In this document: positions 1 through 12,539 of the stretch, piece after piece | Position numbering within the stretch: the first letter of the stretch is position 1 | Layout: each line of letters starts with the position of its first letter | Source: Phlyctochytrium arcticum | Taxonomy: Eukaryota; Chytridiomycota; Chytridiomycetes; Chytridiales; Chytridiaceae | NCBI GenBank assembly: GCA_025602905.1 | Contig: JAHLKI010000016.1 | Span: 654,571-718,570, forward strand | Direction: 5' to 3' | Length of the DNA stretch: 64,000 nucleotides | Notes under the pieces: generated by a model | Told to the model about the DNA's origin: nothing | What the model saw: only the letters and a program-made list of their open reading frames with translations | Databases searched by the model: none | Position numbers and translations under genes: made by a program

Positions 1-2424
1 CATTGGTAAATCTCCATTCCCCAGTCCAGAAGGAAGACTGCATCAGATTTGAGAGACCAAAACGCTGGGTCCAGCTACAGAAACAAAACGTTAGTTCAAA
101 TGAACATTTCCCAGCCAGCCAGTGTGAAACTTACCAATCGCAGCTTGATTTCTCGATTACCATAAATCATATAGAGTCGCAATGGATACCGCTTCTTTTG
201 CGCCACAAACAAACCGCTTTCAGCAGCCTCGGACGTGGCAACATGAGCAAATTTGTTGCCAAAGAGGGTTTGAAATTCTACACTCTCCTCGTTTGGGCAC
301 TCTCGCTCTACTCCGCCATTGGCCCCTGACCAGTTTCGCAGCCCGGTCCCAAACATAGCAGCGCAAAAACGCTTATCAACCTCTGCCTCGCTCCCTATCC
401 ACACCCAAATCTTATGCTCCATGGCATCCCCTTCGTCATCCAATGCCCATGAGGGCCTATCTTGACTACTCTTGGGCGTATTTTCGAGCACGATGTAGCA
501 ATCCGCTACGCAAAATTTGCCAAACTTGGATTTGGGAACCGGGATGGGTTTCAGCGCCTCAATTCGGAACATGGTAACACCCTCACGGTGAACTATATCA
601 TCGGGAAATATGTCGGAGTAATCAAGGGATGGGACTTGTTGACGCATAGCATCTGAGACGGATTTCAGTTGAGGAGGAGGGGGTGGCGGTGGTGGATGAG
701 CTTGTGCTTCCAAGGCCGACTTGACGGATGCGTCCAAGTTGTCTTCTTCATCTTCCGGAAGTTCATGGGCTCTATTCAGCGCCATCGTAGTCAAGGCATT
801 GATAAATACACTTCCTTGCGCAACACGCTCCTTCTCCTGCTCCACCAATTGCTTGCCATCCAGAGCATTACGATGATGCAGGACGGCAATTTCCGGATTT
901 TCCGTTGGTGCTGAAAAGTCCGCTCCATAAAACTCTGCCGTTTGCAAAACATACTTTTTCTCTTGATGCAGCTTGGTCTTTGGTGGATGATTTGTGAAAA
1001 GAAGAGTCGGATCAGAGGCAACATCGTCAGGGAAAGAAAAGGTGGACGCAGCAGAAGTTAGTAATTGTTTCAGGTAAGTTATTGACGATCGGATCCGCCG
1101 TTCCAGCGGCGAACCCGGATCACATTTAACCCCATCTTCACTCGGACCTGCCGACAAATCACCATCTACCCCAACGCCAACCAATCCTCCAGCTTTGTTT
1201 ATGTTCACGAACCCGGCCCTCCCGTCACTACATTCGTTGAGCATTTCCGTCTCTGTCAGCTCATCACAACACGCCAGCAAGTGATCGAGGTCCTTGGTTT
1301 CATCGGTGCTCGCTTCACGGTCGCAGGCGTCCCGGATCATGTCCGTTTGTAGAGAGTTTCCCACAACGGTCCATTCGTTGTCGTTGTCACACAATTCAGC
1401 AGCAACGGTATCGCAAACAGAGGAGAGGACGGTCCAGCTCAGGTTCCGGCGTATTTCAGACGATTTGGTGATGGGATCAGACGATATGGTGGAGATATCA
1501 GGAAGAGTGTGGGGAGTGTCGGTCGTCTCCATACATTGCCAACGAAATTGCGGCTGAAAAGGGAAGCGGGCCTTGCGGATCTGGAGAAAAGCGACCTTGG
1601 TATATCGTCACGCCGCCCTTCCTTTCTTTACTGAGATCAACTTGCTTGCGTGTGATAATGAGCTTCCTGGGGGTCCCTCAATTGGTGGTTTTGTGTGATA
1701 GCCGAGAGCTTTTGGCACATTTCCGACAGCGCAGCACTGGCCAAGATCCTTCCCCGCCAGCCCTAGCCCGGATTCGCGCGACTAAGCACCTTTACCAATC
1801 GCGTCTCCGCTTTGCATCCGACACTTTCCCTTCATACCCAGCTTCTCCAACCCAGCCATGCAGCAAACCACTATATACTAGCAACCATAGACTCACCTGT
1901 CGTCTCCGTACGGTCCGGCGCCTCTTTTCCATCTCGAGTTTTCGATCCGTCTGATACTTTTCCCGATCAAGCTCGCGCTCGCTTTCTCGTTGCATGATTC
2001 GTATCTGACTGTCCCGTTCCCATTGCTTGAGTTTGGCCATGGACTCGCCAATCTTGTTGTTCCATGTTGATATGGTTGCTCGACGGTCAACGTGCAATTT
2101 CTTGTGATCCTGTCGTCGACGTTCCCGGTCAGACCGATTCTTCTCGCGTTCGGCGGCCAGCTGCTTTTCAAGATCTTCTAGTTCGGGGTCCTGGGCAGGC
2201 GAATTTCGTAATTTAGAGCGGAGGGATCGAATGGCTGCTAGTGGATCTGAAACTGCCAGAGCTTTTTCGGCGGAAAGGTCGGGGATGAGGAGGGGTCGGC
2301 TGGTGGAGCGGGTCATCCGAGGTGAATTGCCATCCACAGGTTCTAGAGAGCTGGTCCGCGATATGCCTTTCCCAACACCAGCAGCTGCTCGCAGCTCGGC
2401 TGCAATGACTTCGGGCCGGCTCAT
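1..2424 (-). CDS. Gelsolin-repeat protein with coiled-coil N-terminus (3' end off the window)
   Basis: Predicted actin-binding or actin-severing protein of the gelsolin/villin superfamily. Proposed exons on the minus strand are 2424-1897, 1553-135 and 74 to beyond base 1. The introns (1896-1554 and 134-75) have GTGAGT...CAG and GTAAGT...TAG borders and both keep the frame. The first exon encodes a charged coiled coil rich in E, R, K and Q (about residues 70-170). The second has a Pro/His-type linker with a run of prolines, then a gelsolin-like fold that begins near the segment IFPDDIVHREGVTMFRIE and continues through a KIWVWIGSEAEVDKR stretch. The last exon reads LDPAFWSLKSDAVFLLDWG and then IYQ, the classic opening of a further gelsolin repeat. 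Joining the coiled-coil exon to the gelsolin exons is inferred from one 343-nt phase-0 intron, longer than the others here. If that is wrong, the gelsolin protein starts at the ATG at 1532 and the coiled coil belongs to a separate gene. Confidence 0.72.
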
Positions 2425-3322
2425 TGCCGTGCTGTCGTTGATTTAGAGTTCGAATGGTAGGTAGGCCTAAGTATGACCAGGTACGCGAATGGAACTCTTC
2501 CGGATGTCGGATAAAGACGGTTTTGCAATGTTTGCGACAGATCTGGTAGGTAATGGTCTTAGTATGAGGAAGTTGTAATTTGATCGCAGTCTTCTAACCT
2601 AATCCCCCAATGCTCAATACGCAATTGATGCCGTCCAGTAACTTATGCCCGTGAATCCTCAGATTTCTATACAATCCTGCCAATTTCGTCTTACACACCC
2701 TGCTCTTGATTCCAGCGAAAACAACAGTATAGAACTTTTGCCGTTGCCGGCCTTCGAGACGTTTTCCCGCCCAGCCACGCACGGAGATTAAACAGTAGGA
2801 AGGCTGCGAATACCACGTGTGACCGAAAATAAATAGCAACAGGTTTATTTTTGGACACTGCAGACGCAAGGATACTTTTGCAGATCTAGATCCCTATAGT
2901 TCAAAGTGATTGAAACTCGTATTGTTGTGGGATTTTGGCTATTTTTCTAAAGTCTCCAAGGTGGAAGGGGAAAAACGAGCAACGATATCGAGACTTGATT
3001 CAATTATTCCGTGTATGAAATTACTTTTGGTTTTAAAAAACCACGTACACACAATCCACCAAGCGTCAGCGTCGTTGTTACCACTTCTTCTGAACCCGAG
3101 AAAACAAAAAAGAAACTTCAGTAAAGAGCATAACAATGAATGAAGGGGAAACAAGAACAGGTAACATGAAGGGGGAAAGGTTACAATGCCTACACTTTTT
3201 TGCAGGCAAAAGGAAGTAATGTTTTGAACGAAAAACAGATAAAGGAGAATGACTTTGTTGGGGAAGCTTCTTGAGAGGGGAAACAGCAAACGAGCTGTCG
3301 ATTAGGCAAGGGCATTTGACGC
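2425..3322. other. Intergenic stretch
   Basis: This stretch holds the upstream region of the gelsolin-type gene and the downstream region of the histone H1 gene. The two genes lie on the same strand. I see no conserved ORF, RNA gene or repeat; the short ORFs on either strand have no recognisable similarity. Confidence 0.6.
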
Positions 3323-4401
3323 TTACGGGATAGCAAGGCGGGAGGAAGATCGGACTCCTGCCTTGCGGGGGGTAGGGGGCTTTCGGGCAGTGGTCGCCTT
3401 CTTTGCTGATGAAGAGGTAGCCTTCTTCGCGGCCGCAGTAGCAGATCGCTTGGTAGGTGATTTTTTAGTAATGGTAGCCTTGGCACGGGGAGCCTTGGCC
3501 TTGGCGGCAGCGCCAGTCTTTCCCTTGGTGGTGGTAGCAGCAACGGCCTTGGTTTTGGAGGCAGCGGGTGCCTTGCGCTTGGTGGTGGTGGTGGCGACTG
3601 TGGTAGCGGCCGCGGCGCGCGACTTGGAGGCAGCGGGTGCCTTGCGCTTGGTGGTAGTGGAGGTGGTTGTGGCCTTTTTGGTGGGTGTGGGTTTGTCGGA
3701 TGCACTGTCTTCAGCGACCTTTGGCTTCTTGTTCAATTTGACGGGTCCGGATGGTCCTTTGGGCTGAACAAAGGTTCCATCTTCAACGCCCTTTTTGATG
3801 GCGGCGGTAATGTGAGTGTCGGCGCGCTCATTTAGACCCTAGAGAAAAGATGCAGGATAAGTATATGGGCTAAGATTGATGGAAGCGTCAAGTGTTGCAT
3901 TCAGGCAAGATGCAAAAGTGAAACGCGAGAGCAGGACCACGCGATCCTCCAAAAAATGTCCCACCCCACACTGAGCAGTACAGTGATGATAACGCGTCCC
4001 AAGACCCAAAAGCCAACGGGCAGCGTGACCCAAAAACGGCCAAGACGACGACAACAACGAAGCTTTCCGTACCTCAAAGTTAGCGTGAATGTACTTCTTG
4101 ATTTGGGGACGGGAAGTGCCAGAGCGTTCCTTCTGCAAGTCAAAAAAAATCAAAGAAGAAAAAAAATCAGTTCAGAGCGTGTCTGAAATGCATAGGCAAG
4201 TCCTCTGATGGGCGGAGTAGTGCTTCAAGAGTGACAATCGCGCCAAAAAGAAGAGAAGAACATGCGCAATCCAATGGCAGTTCATATACGGTGGAGGGAG
4301 AGACTTACCAGGGTTGCAATAGCCTGCACGATCATTTCCTTGAAGGCGGGGTGAGCGGCGGTCTTGCGCGCGGCGGATTTCGTTGCGGTGGAAGAGGGCA
4401 T
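3323..4401 (-). CDS. Linker histone H1
   Basis: Chromatin linker histone that binds the nucleosome dyad and linker DNA. Three exons are read on the minus strand: 4401-4309 (31 codons), 4132-4073 (20 codons) and 3838-3323 (171 codons plus stop), giving 222 aa. All junctions are phase 0 with GTAAGT or GTACGG donors and CAG or TAG acceptors. The winged-helix H15 domain spans about residues 16-85: AHPAFKEMIVQAIATL, then KERSGTSRPQIKKYIHANFE, then LNERADTHITAAIKKGVEDG and a VQPKGPSGPVKLNKK wing. The remainder is the typical basic tail of Lys, Ala, Thr and Pro with two KRKAPAASK repeats and SPxK-like sites. The start is the first ATG of the H15 exon. The in-frame upstream extension is low-complexity and probably untranslated. 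Confidence 0.95.
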
Positions 4402-6254
4402 GGTTGGTAGGTTGCTGGTGGTAGGTGGGCGGGGTCGTCCGGAGGTTGTGGTGGTGGTGGTGGTGCTGCGGGGCGGGCCTTGACCTGGGGAAGAAGGAAA
4501 AACGAAGGACGAGATTGGGAACGGGAGTCGCGGGGGGAAAAGCGCGACGGGTCTCACGGCGCGAAAGCTATAAACGGCCATAAATCTTGCGTAAGCGGCG
4601 GTGTTAAAACTGGGCCGTGCTGGTATCTTAATGTGCCTTAATTGGGCCTGATTGGCGATCATATCTTTCTTTGGCCAGATGGCCAGATGGCTATATGGAA
4701 TTCCTCAGCGTTGAGCAAAAACTATTTTTTCGCATACAATCATACAATCGTCGACAAGAACCATAAAACTATTTGTGAGCTTCTCTATATATATAATTTA
4801 TTGGTCGATCTGCAGTGTCAATACGCATACCGACGTTGTTGATGTCAAAATGTGGCATTTGAGGGAGGGCAGAACGAAACCTCAATGAAAATCCAAGAAC
4901 TCCAGCTAATACAATCAGTTGAATGAGTATGGGAAATGCGTACATGAATGTAATTCCTCATTGCCCCATACATTTGAAGCATTTGACTGCATGGATCTGC
5001 AAAAGAACAATAGAAAATGATTTCAGCAAACGGAGCTGCTCCAAGCATCTGGTATAGCGGCGCAATAATAACTCCATTGCTCCAGCCTCGGTCCAGCCTA
5101 TGCATCCCGAGCTATTCAATGGGATGCAATGACAATTGCAGCAAGCGTCTATCGATACATGCAGACCACACATTTATCTAAGTTGCGTAAAAAGTCATAC
5201 TTACCCAAGACATTCTTATGATAAATAGCAGTTCTGGTTGGTTTAATTTGATATGAGACTACCCATAAATCCCAGCTTTATGCAAAGTAAAGAGTTCCCC
5301 GCCGAATCCCCGGGCCAGCTTCAGCAGATGAAATACAACTTTTCCGGCTAAAACAAAAAGTTTTCTTTTATCCAAGCCAACATTATTTGGCGCAGAAGTT
5401 TTCGCGGTGAGCAGCCGCCAAACTTCGCCCAGAAGACTCGTTCACGAAGAAATAGCAAAGGAACAAAAGTATCATATCATACTTTTCTGAAGGTTCTGTG
5501 GCGATCTCTCAACGTATCATATAGCCAAGCTCGCAAACCTGTCGCAAACTGTGAACGTATTTGCAGCCATTGGCAGCTTTCACGGAAGTTTACGGGTGTA
5601 GCTATCATTCCCGAGAGTGTAATACCAAAGCGCAACTTGTAACCTGCCGAAAACTTACCAAATTCAACCAACTCGGCCGCCCAATTATCTTTTTATTCTC
5701 TGGATCCGGTCGACTCGTCAAGTCTTGACAGTTCAGCACCCCGCGCCAACGCAACCCCCTTCGTTTTGGCAGCTCGTATAAAATCTTTAGCCAGCGTGTT
5801 TTCTTTCTTCCCAGCAACCAACCGTAATCTGGCCCGGATTCCGCACTCAGCCAATAAAACAAAGCTTACATATAAAAGAGAGGTTGAGCCAAACTTTTGC
5901 CCCATCCGAGCTTCTTGGCGATATCTTACTTAGGTTAGTTTCGCTCCACAAAGTATTTTCATCAAAACTGCGTATTGATCTTTGACTCAAGGTTAAGATA
6001 ACCTTTATAACAGACAGCCATTTTCTACCTTTTACAAGTATCCCAGCGAGCTAACTCGAGTACAAAGTTGCGACCTCCCTTTGTCCACCTCTTTTTCGGG
6101 GCTTGATCTTGGCAAACAACAGTGTTTATCCCCGACTTCATAACTTCGGTATATCTACACCCTTGCACCCTCCAGTTATTTTGAAACCTACGCAAGTTCC
6201 CGCGGAATACCTTGGATATATCTTCAGGACAGCAAATTGAACACCTGCAACAAA
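4402..6254. other. Intergenic region between divergent genes
   Basis: A 1.85-kb spacer between the H1 gene (minus) and the four-repeat gene (plus), so it should contain both promoters. The H1-proximal part is GC-rich with a GGT/CCA triplet run near 4450. I found no convincing coding sequence; short ORFs near 4.85-5.9 kb have no recognisable domains. Confidence 0.55.
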
Positions 6255-9200
6255 ATGTATCCACACTCACATTCGAGCAGCTCCCATCCTTCAGGGGCCC
6301 ATCACCATCATCCAGCAACGCTACCCCCGCCAATGCCCCACTTGTCGTCGCATGCGTCAGCCAATCACAGCTCTCAAAGCGCTTCGCACGGACATCCTGG
6401 ACTATCCCCCCATGACCGTCCTTACCTCAGTCGCCGACCGTCCGTGCCATTATCGATCACCTCGCCTGGATTTCACGCTCAACGTCAAGACTCTCCTTCG
6501 GGGTATGGAGGTTCCCATCCATCATCCGCTGGCATGATGCTCACCAGTTCCGCCGCCGTTACATCCCCGTCACCCACCATGCCTTTCGGCTCATCTTCGT
6601 TTCAAGCTCCCGACACGTACCGCGAAAAGTACATTCGTGCCCTCGAGGAACGTATATCTATTGCCAAAGAACTGGTCGAACGGGATGCCGTCATTCGCGA
6701 ACGAGATGCATTGTTACGAGAGCGAGACGCAGAACTTCACCGTCTCGAGCGGGATCTGATTGCCATTGGTGATGAAAATAGGGCTTTGAAAGAACATATT
6801 CAAAATCTGGAGGATCGGCTGCGGGAAGATCAACTGCGAAGGGCAGATGAGTCGCATCACGGCCACTCAAGGTTGGATGAACCGCATAGACCTAGACGGC
6901 CTCTTTACCTGGACGCACCTCCTGGCTCCACATCTACGCCGACACGAGGGTACTCGGGACGCGACAGGGATAATTATCGGTCCATACCGTACCATGAACG
7001 TGCCTCGCCCAGTTCGGAGAATAACACCTATCGCCGCTTTAATGTCTGGAAGAGGGATCATGGCAAACAATATGATTCTCCTGACCATGAGTCAACAGCT
7101 TACAAGAATTGGCTACTCACTGACCGGGAAATCCGCAAGTATAATGCGATACATCAGAAAAATTACAATACCAACGAAATCCTCTACCGTCATGATGCCT
7201 ACTCGGACGCTTCACGAGAGAGAGATGCCTATGATGAACAATCTGCGGTGGATGACCTCCCGGATCACTCGACACAACTCAGGCGAGACTCGAGGGACAT
7301 TCGCACAGGACCGACGAAATCAGCCAATGCTAGTCCGCATCCACAAAGCCATGCTCCTCCGTCTCGTACCAGTCCTATCGACCTTCCAACAGCAGACGAC
7401 ATCGAGCCTATTCAGGCTGATAATTCATCCGTCGCAGAAATAGAGGATATCTCACCCGAGCCCATGGAAGAAATGACTGCCCGAAAATCTGAATCCGCGC
7501 CCGGAACTCCCTCCCCCGGTGAAGCATGGACTTCCTTATTGCGCAAGGCATACCCGGGATCCCTCTCGCAGCTCAAACCTACCCAGCGTGCTCAAATTGG
7601 GGTTGCAGTTCGAGATTTCCTGGTTCAACGGCTTGGCCCTGAAAAGGGCGCAGAAAACCAAGTACGGGGATTAGGTCGCTCTACGGGTTTGGTGGATGCC
7701 ATTCCCAGCGAACTGCACGCAGATTTTTCGGACTGGTTCGGGCAGCAGATTGAAAAGGGCCTGCTAGCTGGAAACGGCAAGCGTAAGCGGAATAGCTTAA
7801 ACGCTCGCACGGATGTGCCATTGACACCAGCATCTGCGGGTCCATCCTCGGCAGCAACAGACGGTCAGCCCGAGACTCCGACCTCTGCGACAAAACGGGC
7901 AAAAATGGCCTATTCTCCTGATGTGATGGCATGGACGGACTTGGTCCGAACCCGCTACCCAAATTTCCACGCCAATGTCCCCCAGATGAGTATTTTTACC
8001 AAGGCATTCTTGCGCACCCATGATATTCCCGATCAGCGGTACCCGGCCGTAAACACCAACAAGATGGCATGGGGGATTCCTGCGAAATTCCAGGCAGAGT
8101 ATTTGGAACGATTTGAAGAGAGCTTTCCCAATTTACGAGTTGGAGATGCGAATCTCAAAAGCGAACCCAAGGGCTCGACGAGTACTGGTGAGTCCCCAGA
8201 TTTTTTGGTGGAATGTGTGCATAAGGAAAAGAGTTATTAATTAAATAAATTTTAGCCGGGATCAGCGGAAAGGGTATTACGGAGCGGCTAGTCCCCAATG
8301 CTCCCCGGGAGGCCATGTTTATCCCATCCAGCCCAAAACCCAATAGGCATACACGTTTGCTCAATGCCACTAGCAGCAACCCTGTTCATTCAGTCGCCTC
8401 TACACCCATCCATTCACCTCCGACCCAGTCGCGCATCATCACTGCGTCGGGCGGTTCCCGGGGCGGTACCCCTCATCCTTCCGTTCCCGTCAACGTCCTC
8501 ACGTACCAAACACCCGAAGGCCCCGCGCAAACCCAGCTGACTGTTTGGACAGAGCTTGTCCGCCGGAGGGATGGGCCGTATCTAGACGCAGTGCCCAAAC
8601 CCATGTGGAACCGGATCCGAGCCGGAACCCGCATCTTTCTTGAAAGTGCCTTACCCCCTTTGGGTGTCCGTGTCGAAGACTGCCTTGCGAGTGTGGGTAA
8701 AGGCCGGCGCACGTACGGGATCCCCGAAGTCGTTGAACCAGCGTTCTGGCGCTGGTATGATACGGCAAAATTGTCTGAATTCGGCGGTTTTACGACTTCT
8801 ACCCCCGTCAGTCGCGTTCAGTCGCCCGTGGTGACACCGAACAAGATTCCATATACATCCCAATTCAAGCTCATCGCACCCCAAGGATCATCATCATCAG
8901 CACAGCAGCATCAACCTGCTGCCCCCCAGACGGATTCCCCCAACCTTTACCTCTCCTATGACCGCACTACCCCCCAGCAACCAGCTACCCCATCTGATAA
9001 ACTTTCCCCCCTCCGGTCAATTCAAATCCCTAAACTACGTGAAAATACAGATGGACCCGTCCGGTATACGCGAATCCTCCAGTCCCTCCATCCGCGCTAC
9101 AACGCTCTTCCCCGGTCGACACGCCTGGCCATGAAGAACAAAGTCAAAGTATTTCTCGAGCACCAAGTCCCCGAAAACCGCCGCAACGAATGTCTGTTAT

Positions 9201-9508
9201 TCAACAGCGATGCAGGGGGGAAATATACATTTGCCGTGCCCAAATGGTTAGAGCTGCCGTTCCGCGAGTGGGCTTTGGTGGCTTTGGACGCTTTGGGGGT
9301 GCAGGCCAGTTCCGACACTGCTGCTGAGCAATCTGATCTACCCCGGGAAGACGAGGAGGATGATGGGGATGTGTCGGATGATGAAGCTGAAGAGGATGGC
9401 GAGGAGGATGAGGTGCCGACTAGTCGAGCCACCACGCCTCCTATTCCGGCTGATCATCTGGAAGAGAGTATGGTACCATCGCGGCCGTCTACACCGTCTT
9501 CAGCTTGA
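6255..9508 (+). CDS. 1,061-aa coiled-coil protein with four copies of an unrecognised ~70-aa domain
   Basis: I do not recognise the family. There are two exons, 6255-8187 and 8256-9508, with a 68-nt GTGAGT...TAG intron in phase 1. I chose the ATG at 6255 over an in-frame one six codons earlier because it sits in a better context (AAAATG) and opens the His/Ser/Pro-rich tract. About residues 125-200 form a coiled coil rich in RERDALLRERDAEL-type heptads. Four related segments follow, starting near residues 424, 559, 741 and 914. They share an opening of (A/V)WT-x-L-(V/L)-R-x-x-YP (degenerate in the fourth), then R-x-x-x-x-FL, then a G/A-(I/V)-P motif and a final W or Y helix. The C-terminus is strongly acidic (EDEEDDGDVSDDEAEE), then Ser/Thr/Pro-rich. 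This architecture suggests a nuclear regulatory or scaffold protein, but that is inference only. Confidence 0.8.
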
Positions 9509-9880
9509 TGTTTGTAAATATGTGATTAATGTCATAAATTTTGTATTTTGCCTCCAGAAATCTGCTATTATTACCTCCCGAATACGAACTAGTCCAACAA
9601 ATCTTCTTAATTCAAACAAAGATGACAGCGCATTGCATGTTTCACGGCAACCTTTGCTGCCAAGTCTATTACATTATAGTACTAAAAAAATTCACACACT
9701 CTATATATATATGCAACACGGTCCAAACACAAACAGAAAATAATATAAGAAAAACCAAAATTCATGCATGGTCCGCATTGGGTGCGTAGTTGGGCATGGC
9801 CTATAGACGTAGACCCCACTCGGACGTAAAAAAAAGGTGAAACAATTGCTTTTTTCTTCGCCACAAGTTCTGCTGGGTGT
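9509..9880. other. Convergent 3' intergenic region
   Basis: A 372-bp AT-rich gap between two convergent genes, presumably holding both polyadenylation regions. No gene is visible. Confidence 0.6.
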
Positions 9881-12539
9881 CTACCAGTTCATACGATTGG
9901 TGGTGGTATTGGGATATTCTGTTGGCGAGTAGGTTTGGGTAACCGGCGAACTCCGAATGCCCGAACCGGTCGGGTACCCAATCTGCACATTCAAGTCCGA
10001 ATAGCCACTGAAGCTGCTCGAAGCCACTGATGCCCGGCGCAAATTTGCAGCCGAATTGCGTCGCGAGCTTTTCGGGAGAGTCGATAATTGAGATGTGTGG
10101 GTGAATGCCAGATGGGAGGGGTTAAAGTTGGCGGCGAGGGAGGAGGATGGGTTTGAGGAGATGGAGAGGCGGGGGTCCATTGCGCTTAGGGGGATACGGG
10201 ATAGACGGTCGTTGTTTTTGATGGGGATGAGGGGGACGGGTTTTGTACGTACGGCTGGCAGAGATTTGGATAAGTTTATTTGTATCTTTCGGAAATCATG
10301 ATATGGATACTTACTTTGTTGGCCGGCGCGCACCAGGGCATTGATCCATGATACCATGGCCAACTGCGATTCTGCCACAAAGTGGAAAGTCGGGGAGGCG
10401 GGATGGATGGCCATGAACGCAAATTTTCCGTGTCCAGGGTCAGAGTCGGGCAAAATTTGACAATTCTTGGTCAGCGGAATTTCCGCAACGAGGCGCGGCT
10501 CATCCTGGCTTTTCAGAATATGGAGCATGTCTCCGTTCAGGATACACCACCGTTTCTTCCAGCTGCGGCGCGAGTCGGCACGGACGCTTAGGTACCCGCT
10601 GAAATCCGGGCTGGGGAAATGGCGCTCAATATCGCGAGGGGCAGCATCAAGAGACGGGATGGAATCGGTTTTTTTGTCTGTACGGTTACGGGAAAAGTTT
10701 CGGGCAATGCCACGGATTCGGTTGGAGCGGGATTTGGGAGGAGGTCGTAGAGATCTGTGGGTAGATTGTCAGTTGTGGGGACAGGATTATGTGCCAATCT
10801 ACTTACGAAGAGATTTCGAGGATAGGGGACATGGGAATACCAATCATACCACCAATGTTCGTGGTTGATATGGGGGACTCTTGAAGCTTGGGAGAGGGCG
10901 TCGAAGGTTCATTGTACTAAAGGAGAGAAAAAGAGTGAGTACATGTACCGAGATAAAGAATGGACAAAGAACTACGTACGCTGCCCGAAATTGAAACTCC
11001 TGGTACAATGGGACTGGGCTTGTTGGTTTCTGTGGGAGGATTTCTGTGACGAGGTTGGTCGAAAGACTGTCCGCGTGGTGGAGGAGTAGGCGAAACCGTT
11101 GAAGCACTCTGCTGGACGGATGTTGACAGAGGCAGATTGTCATCACTTTCGTTATTCGCAGCCGGTGATGATTTGTCGGTATCATGCTTGGGTTCCATGC
11201 GTGATCGAACGGATTTCAAAGTGTCCAAAGAGGGTTTCGACTTTGTAGAGCGTGCCGTTCCGAGATCATAGTAATAATCACTGAGAGTAAAGTATGACAT
11301 TGTTTTGCGTAGCCGCTCGTCGGCATCATTTGACGGTGATTCCTCAGTTTCAGGCTCCATTTCGGGCAGCATCGGTTTGAGCGGCTCGAATCTCCATTTG
11401 CTTTCCGAATCCTGAGGGAGGGTGTGGATGAGTGAAAAGTACATTTTATTTGCCGCCGCGCGCCACTCACCAAAGTATCGTCTTCTGTCGCAAAGCCAGA
11501 GTCCTGAGACTGAACTTTCGAAGGGACATGTCGATCCGGGCCGGCAGTTTCGACTTGAAGTACCTCCTTGGTCTGATTGGTTGCCGCCAAAGAATTGTCC
11601 TTATCGGATGGGCGTGGGGGTTTGGCGGTCGCATCTTCAGGTACTTTCTGCGGCAATGGCATGGCGGCAGACTCTTCGCGAAGGGCCAAAATGCAGTGTA
11701 AGAGGTTGATTCGATCCCCTAGTGACTCCAAGCCCAATTCCCGCAGTGTGGAAAGGTTCAGTTCCAAGAGGCGTTTGCCATTGACGGTATTTTCTAGAAG
11801 CGAAAAAGCGTAAGCATGACTTGTTCAACGACGGGAAGCTCAACATGACATACCCTCAAAAATCGGAATAGTATGGCTAAAACCCACATCTGCTAGCCAT
11901 TTCCCAACTTGATCAGCAGCCCAGCCAGTAGGATGTACCGAATGTGGCAAAGACTTTAGAGTACCAGTCACTACAGCTTGATTGGATGTGATATTAGGAA
12001 GCTGTTTTGACGACCGATCAAAGGACATTCGACGAGCAGCACGAGAGAAATAATTGGATATGGATGATTCCTTTTCTTTTGGTTGTGGACTGGCCGATCT
12101 GTTGTTGTGCACAATGGGCTCTAAGCGGTCGTTGCTGGCAGAGAGCACGGTGTCGACGGACGACACAGAAAGAGGGGACATGGGTTGAGAAGAAGGGTCG
12201 AGATTGACAAAATTTACAGGGAAAAGCCCGGTTTGTCCACGATGATTACGTCCCTATGGAAGTTGGATAAGTAACTCCGTTTCAATCAAAAGTTTGGCTA
12301 CAAGTCATTCTTACCCGCCACCAGCCGTCATTGTACATTTCGTCCCGCTCGAGAACCACTACTGGCTCATTAGCACCAAAACTGATTTCATCTTCTTCTT
12401 CCTAAAAGGTTCCTCCATCTATTAATATCCCAGTGCATTGTAAAACATAGAAAAGTACACTCACAGCGTTAAAGTCATGTTTGCCATGGACAACAATCGG
12501 GAGCGGTCTGTCATAGAACTCGCCCCTGCTTGCGGCCAT
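9881..12539 (-). CDS. SH3-SAM-PH polarity protein, Boi1/Boi2/Pob1-like
   Basis: Likely a cortical scaffold acting in polarised growth and exocytosis, as known for yeast Boi1/Boi2 and fission-yeast Pob1. Eight exons on the minus strand splice without frame errors to 746 aa: 12539-12465, 12401-12315, 12253-11854, 11793-11471, 11411-10980, 10916-10807, 10754-10315 and 10254-9881. The SH3 domain is at about residues 20-75, including DFNAEEEDEISF, a DGWW motif and GLFPVNFV. The SAM domain is at about 158-230, with GWAADQVGKWLADVGF and LRELGLESLGDRINLL. The PH domain is at about 527-622, with SGYLSVR, WKKRWCIL and a closing MVSWINALVRA helix. Between SAM and PH lie Ser/Pro-rich linkers with a PTPPPRG motif. 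The domain order matches the Boi/Pob1 family. The last intron (10314-10255) is exactly 60 nt, in frame and stop-free, so both spliced and retained forms are translatable. Confidence 0.9.
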
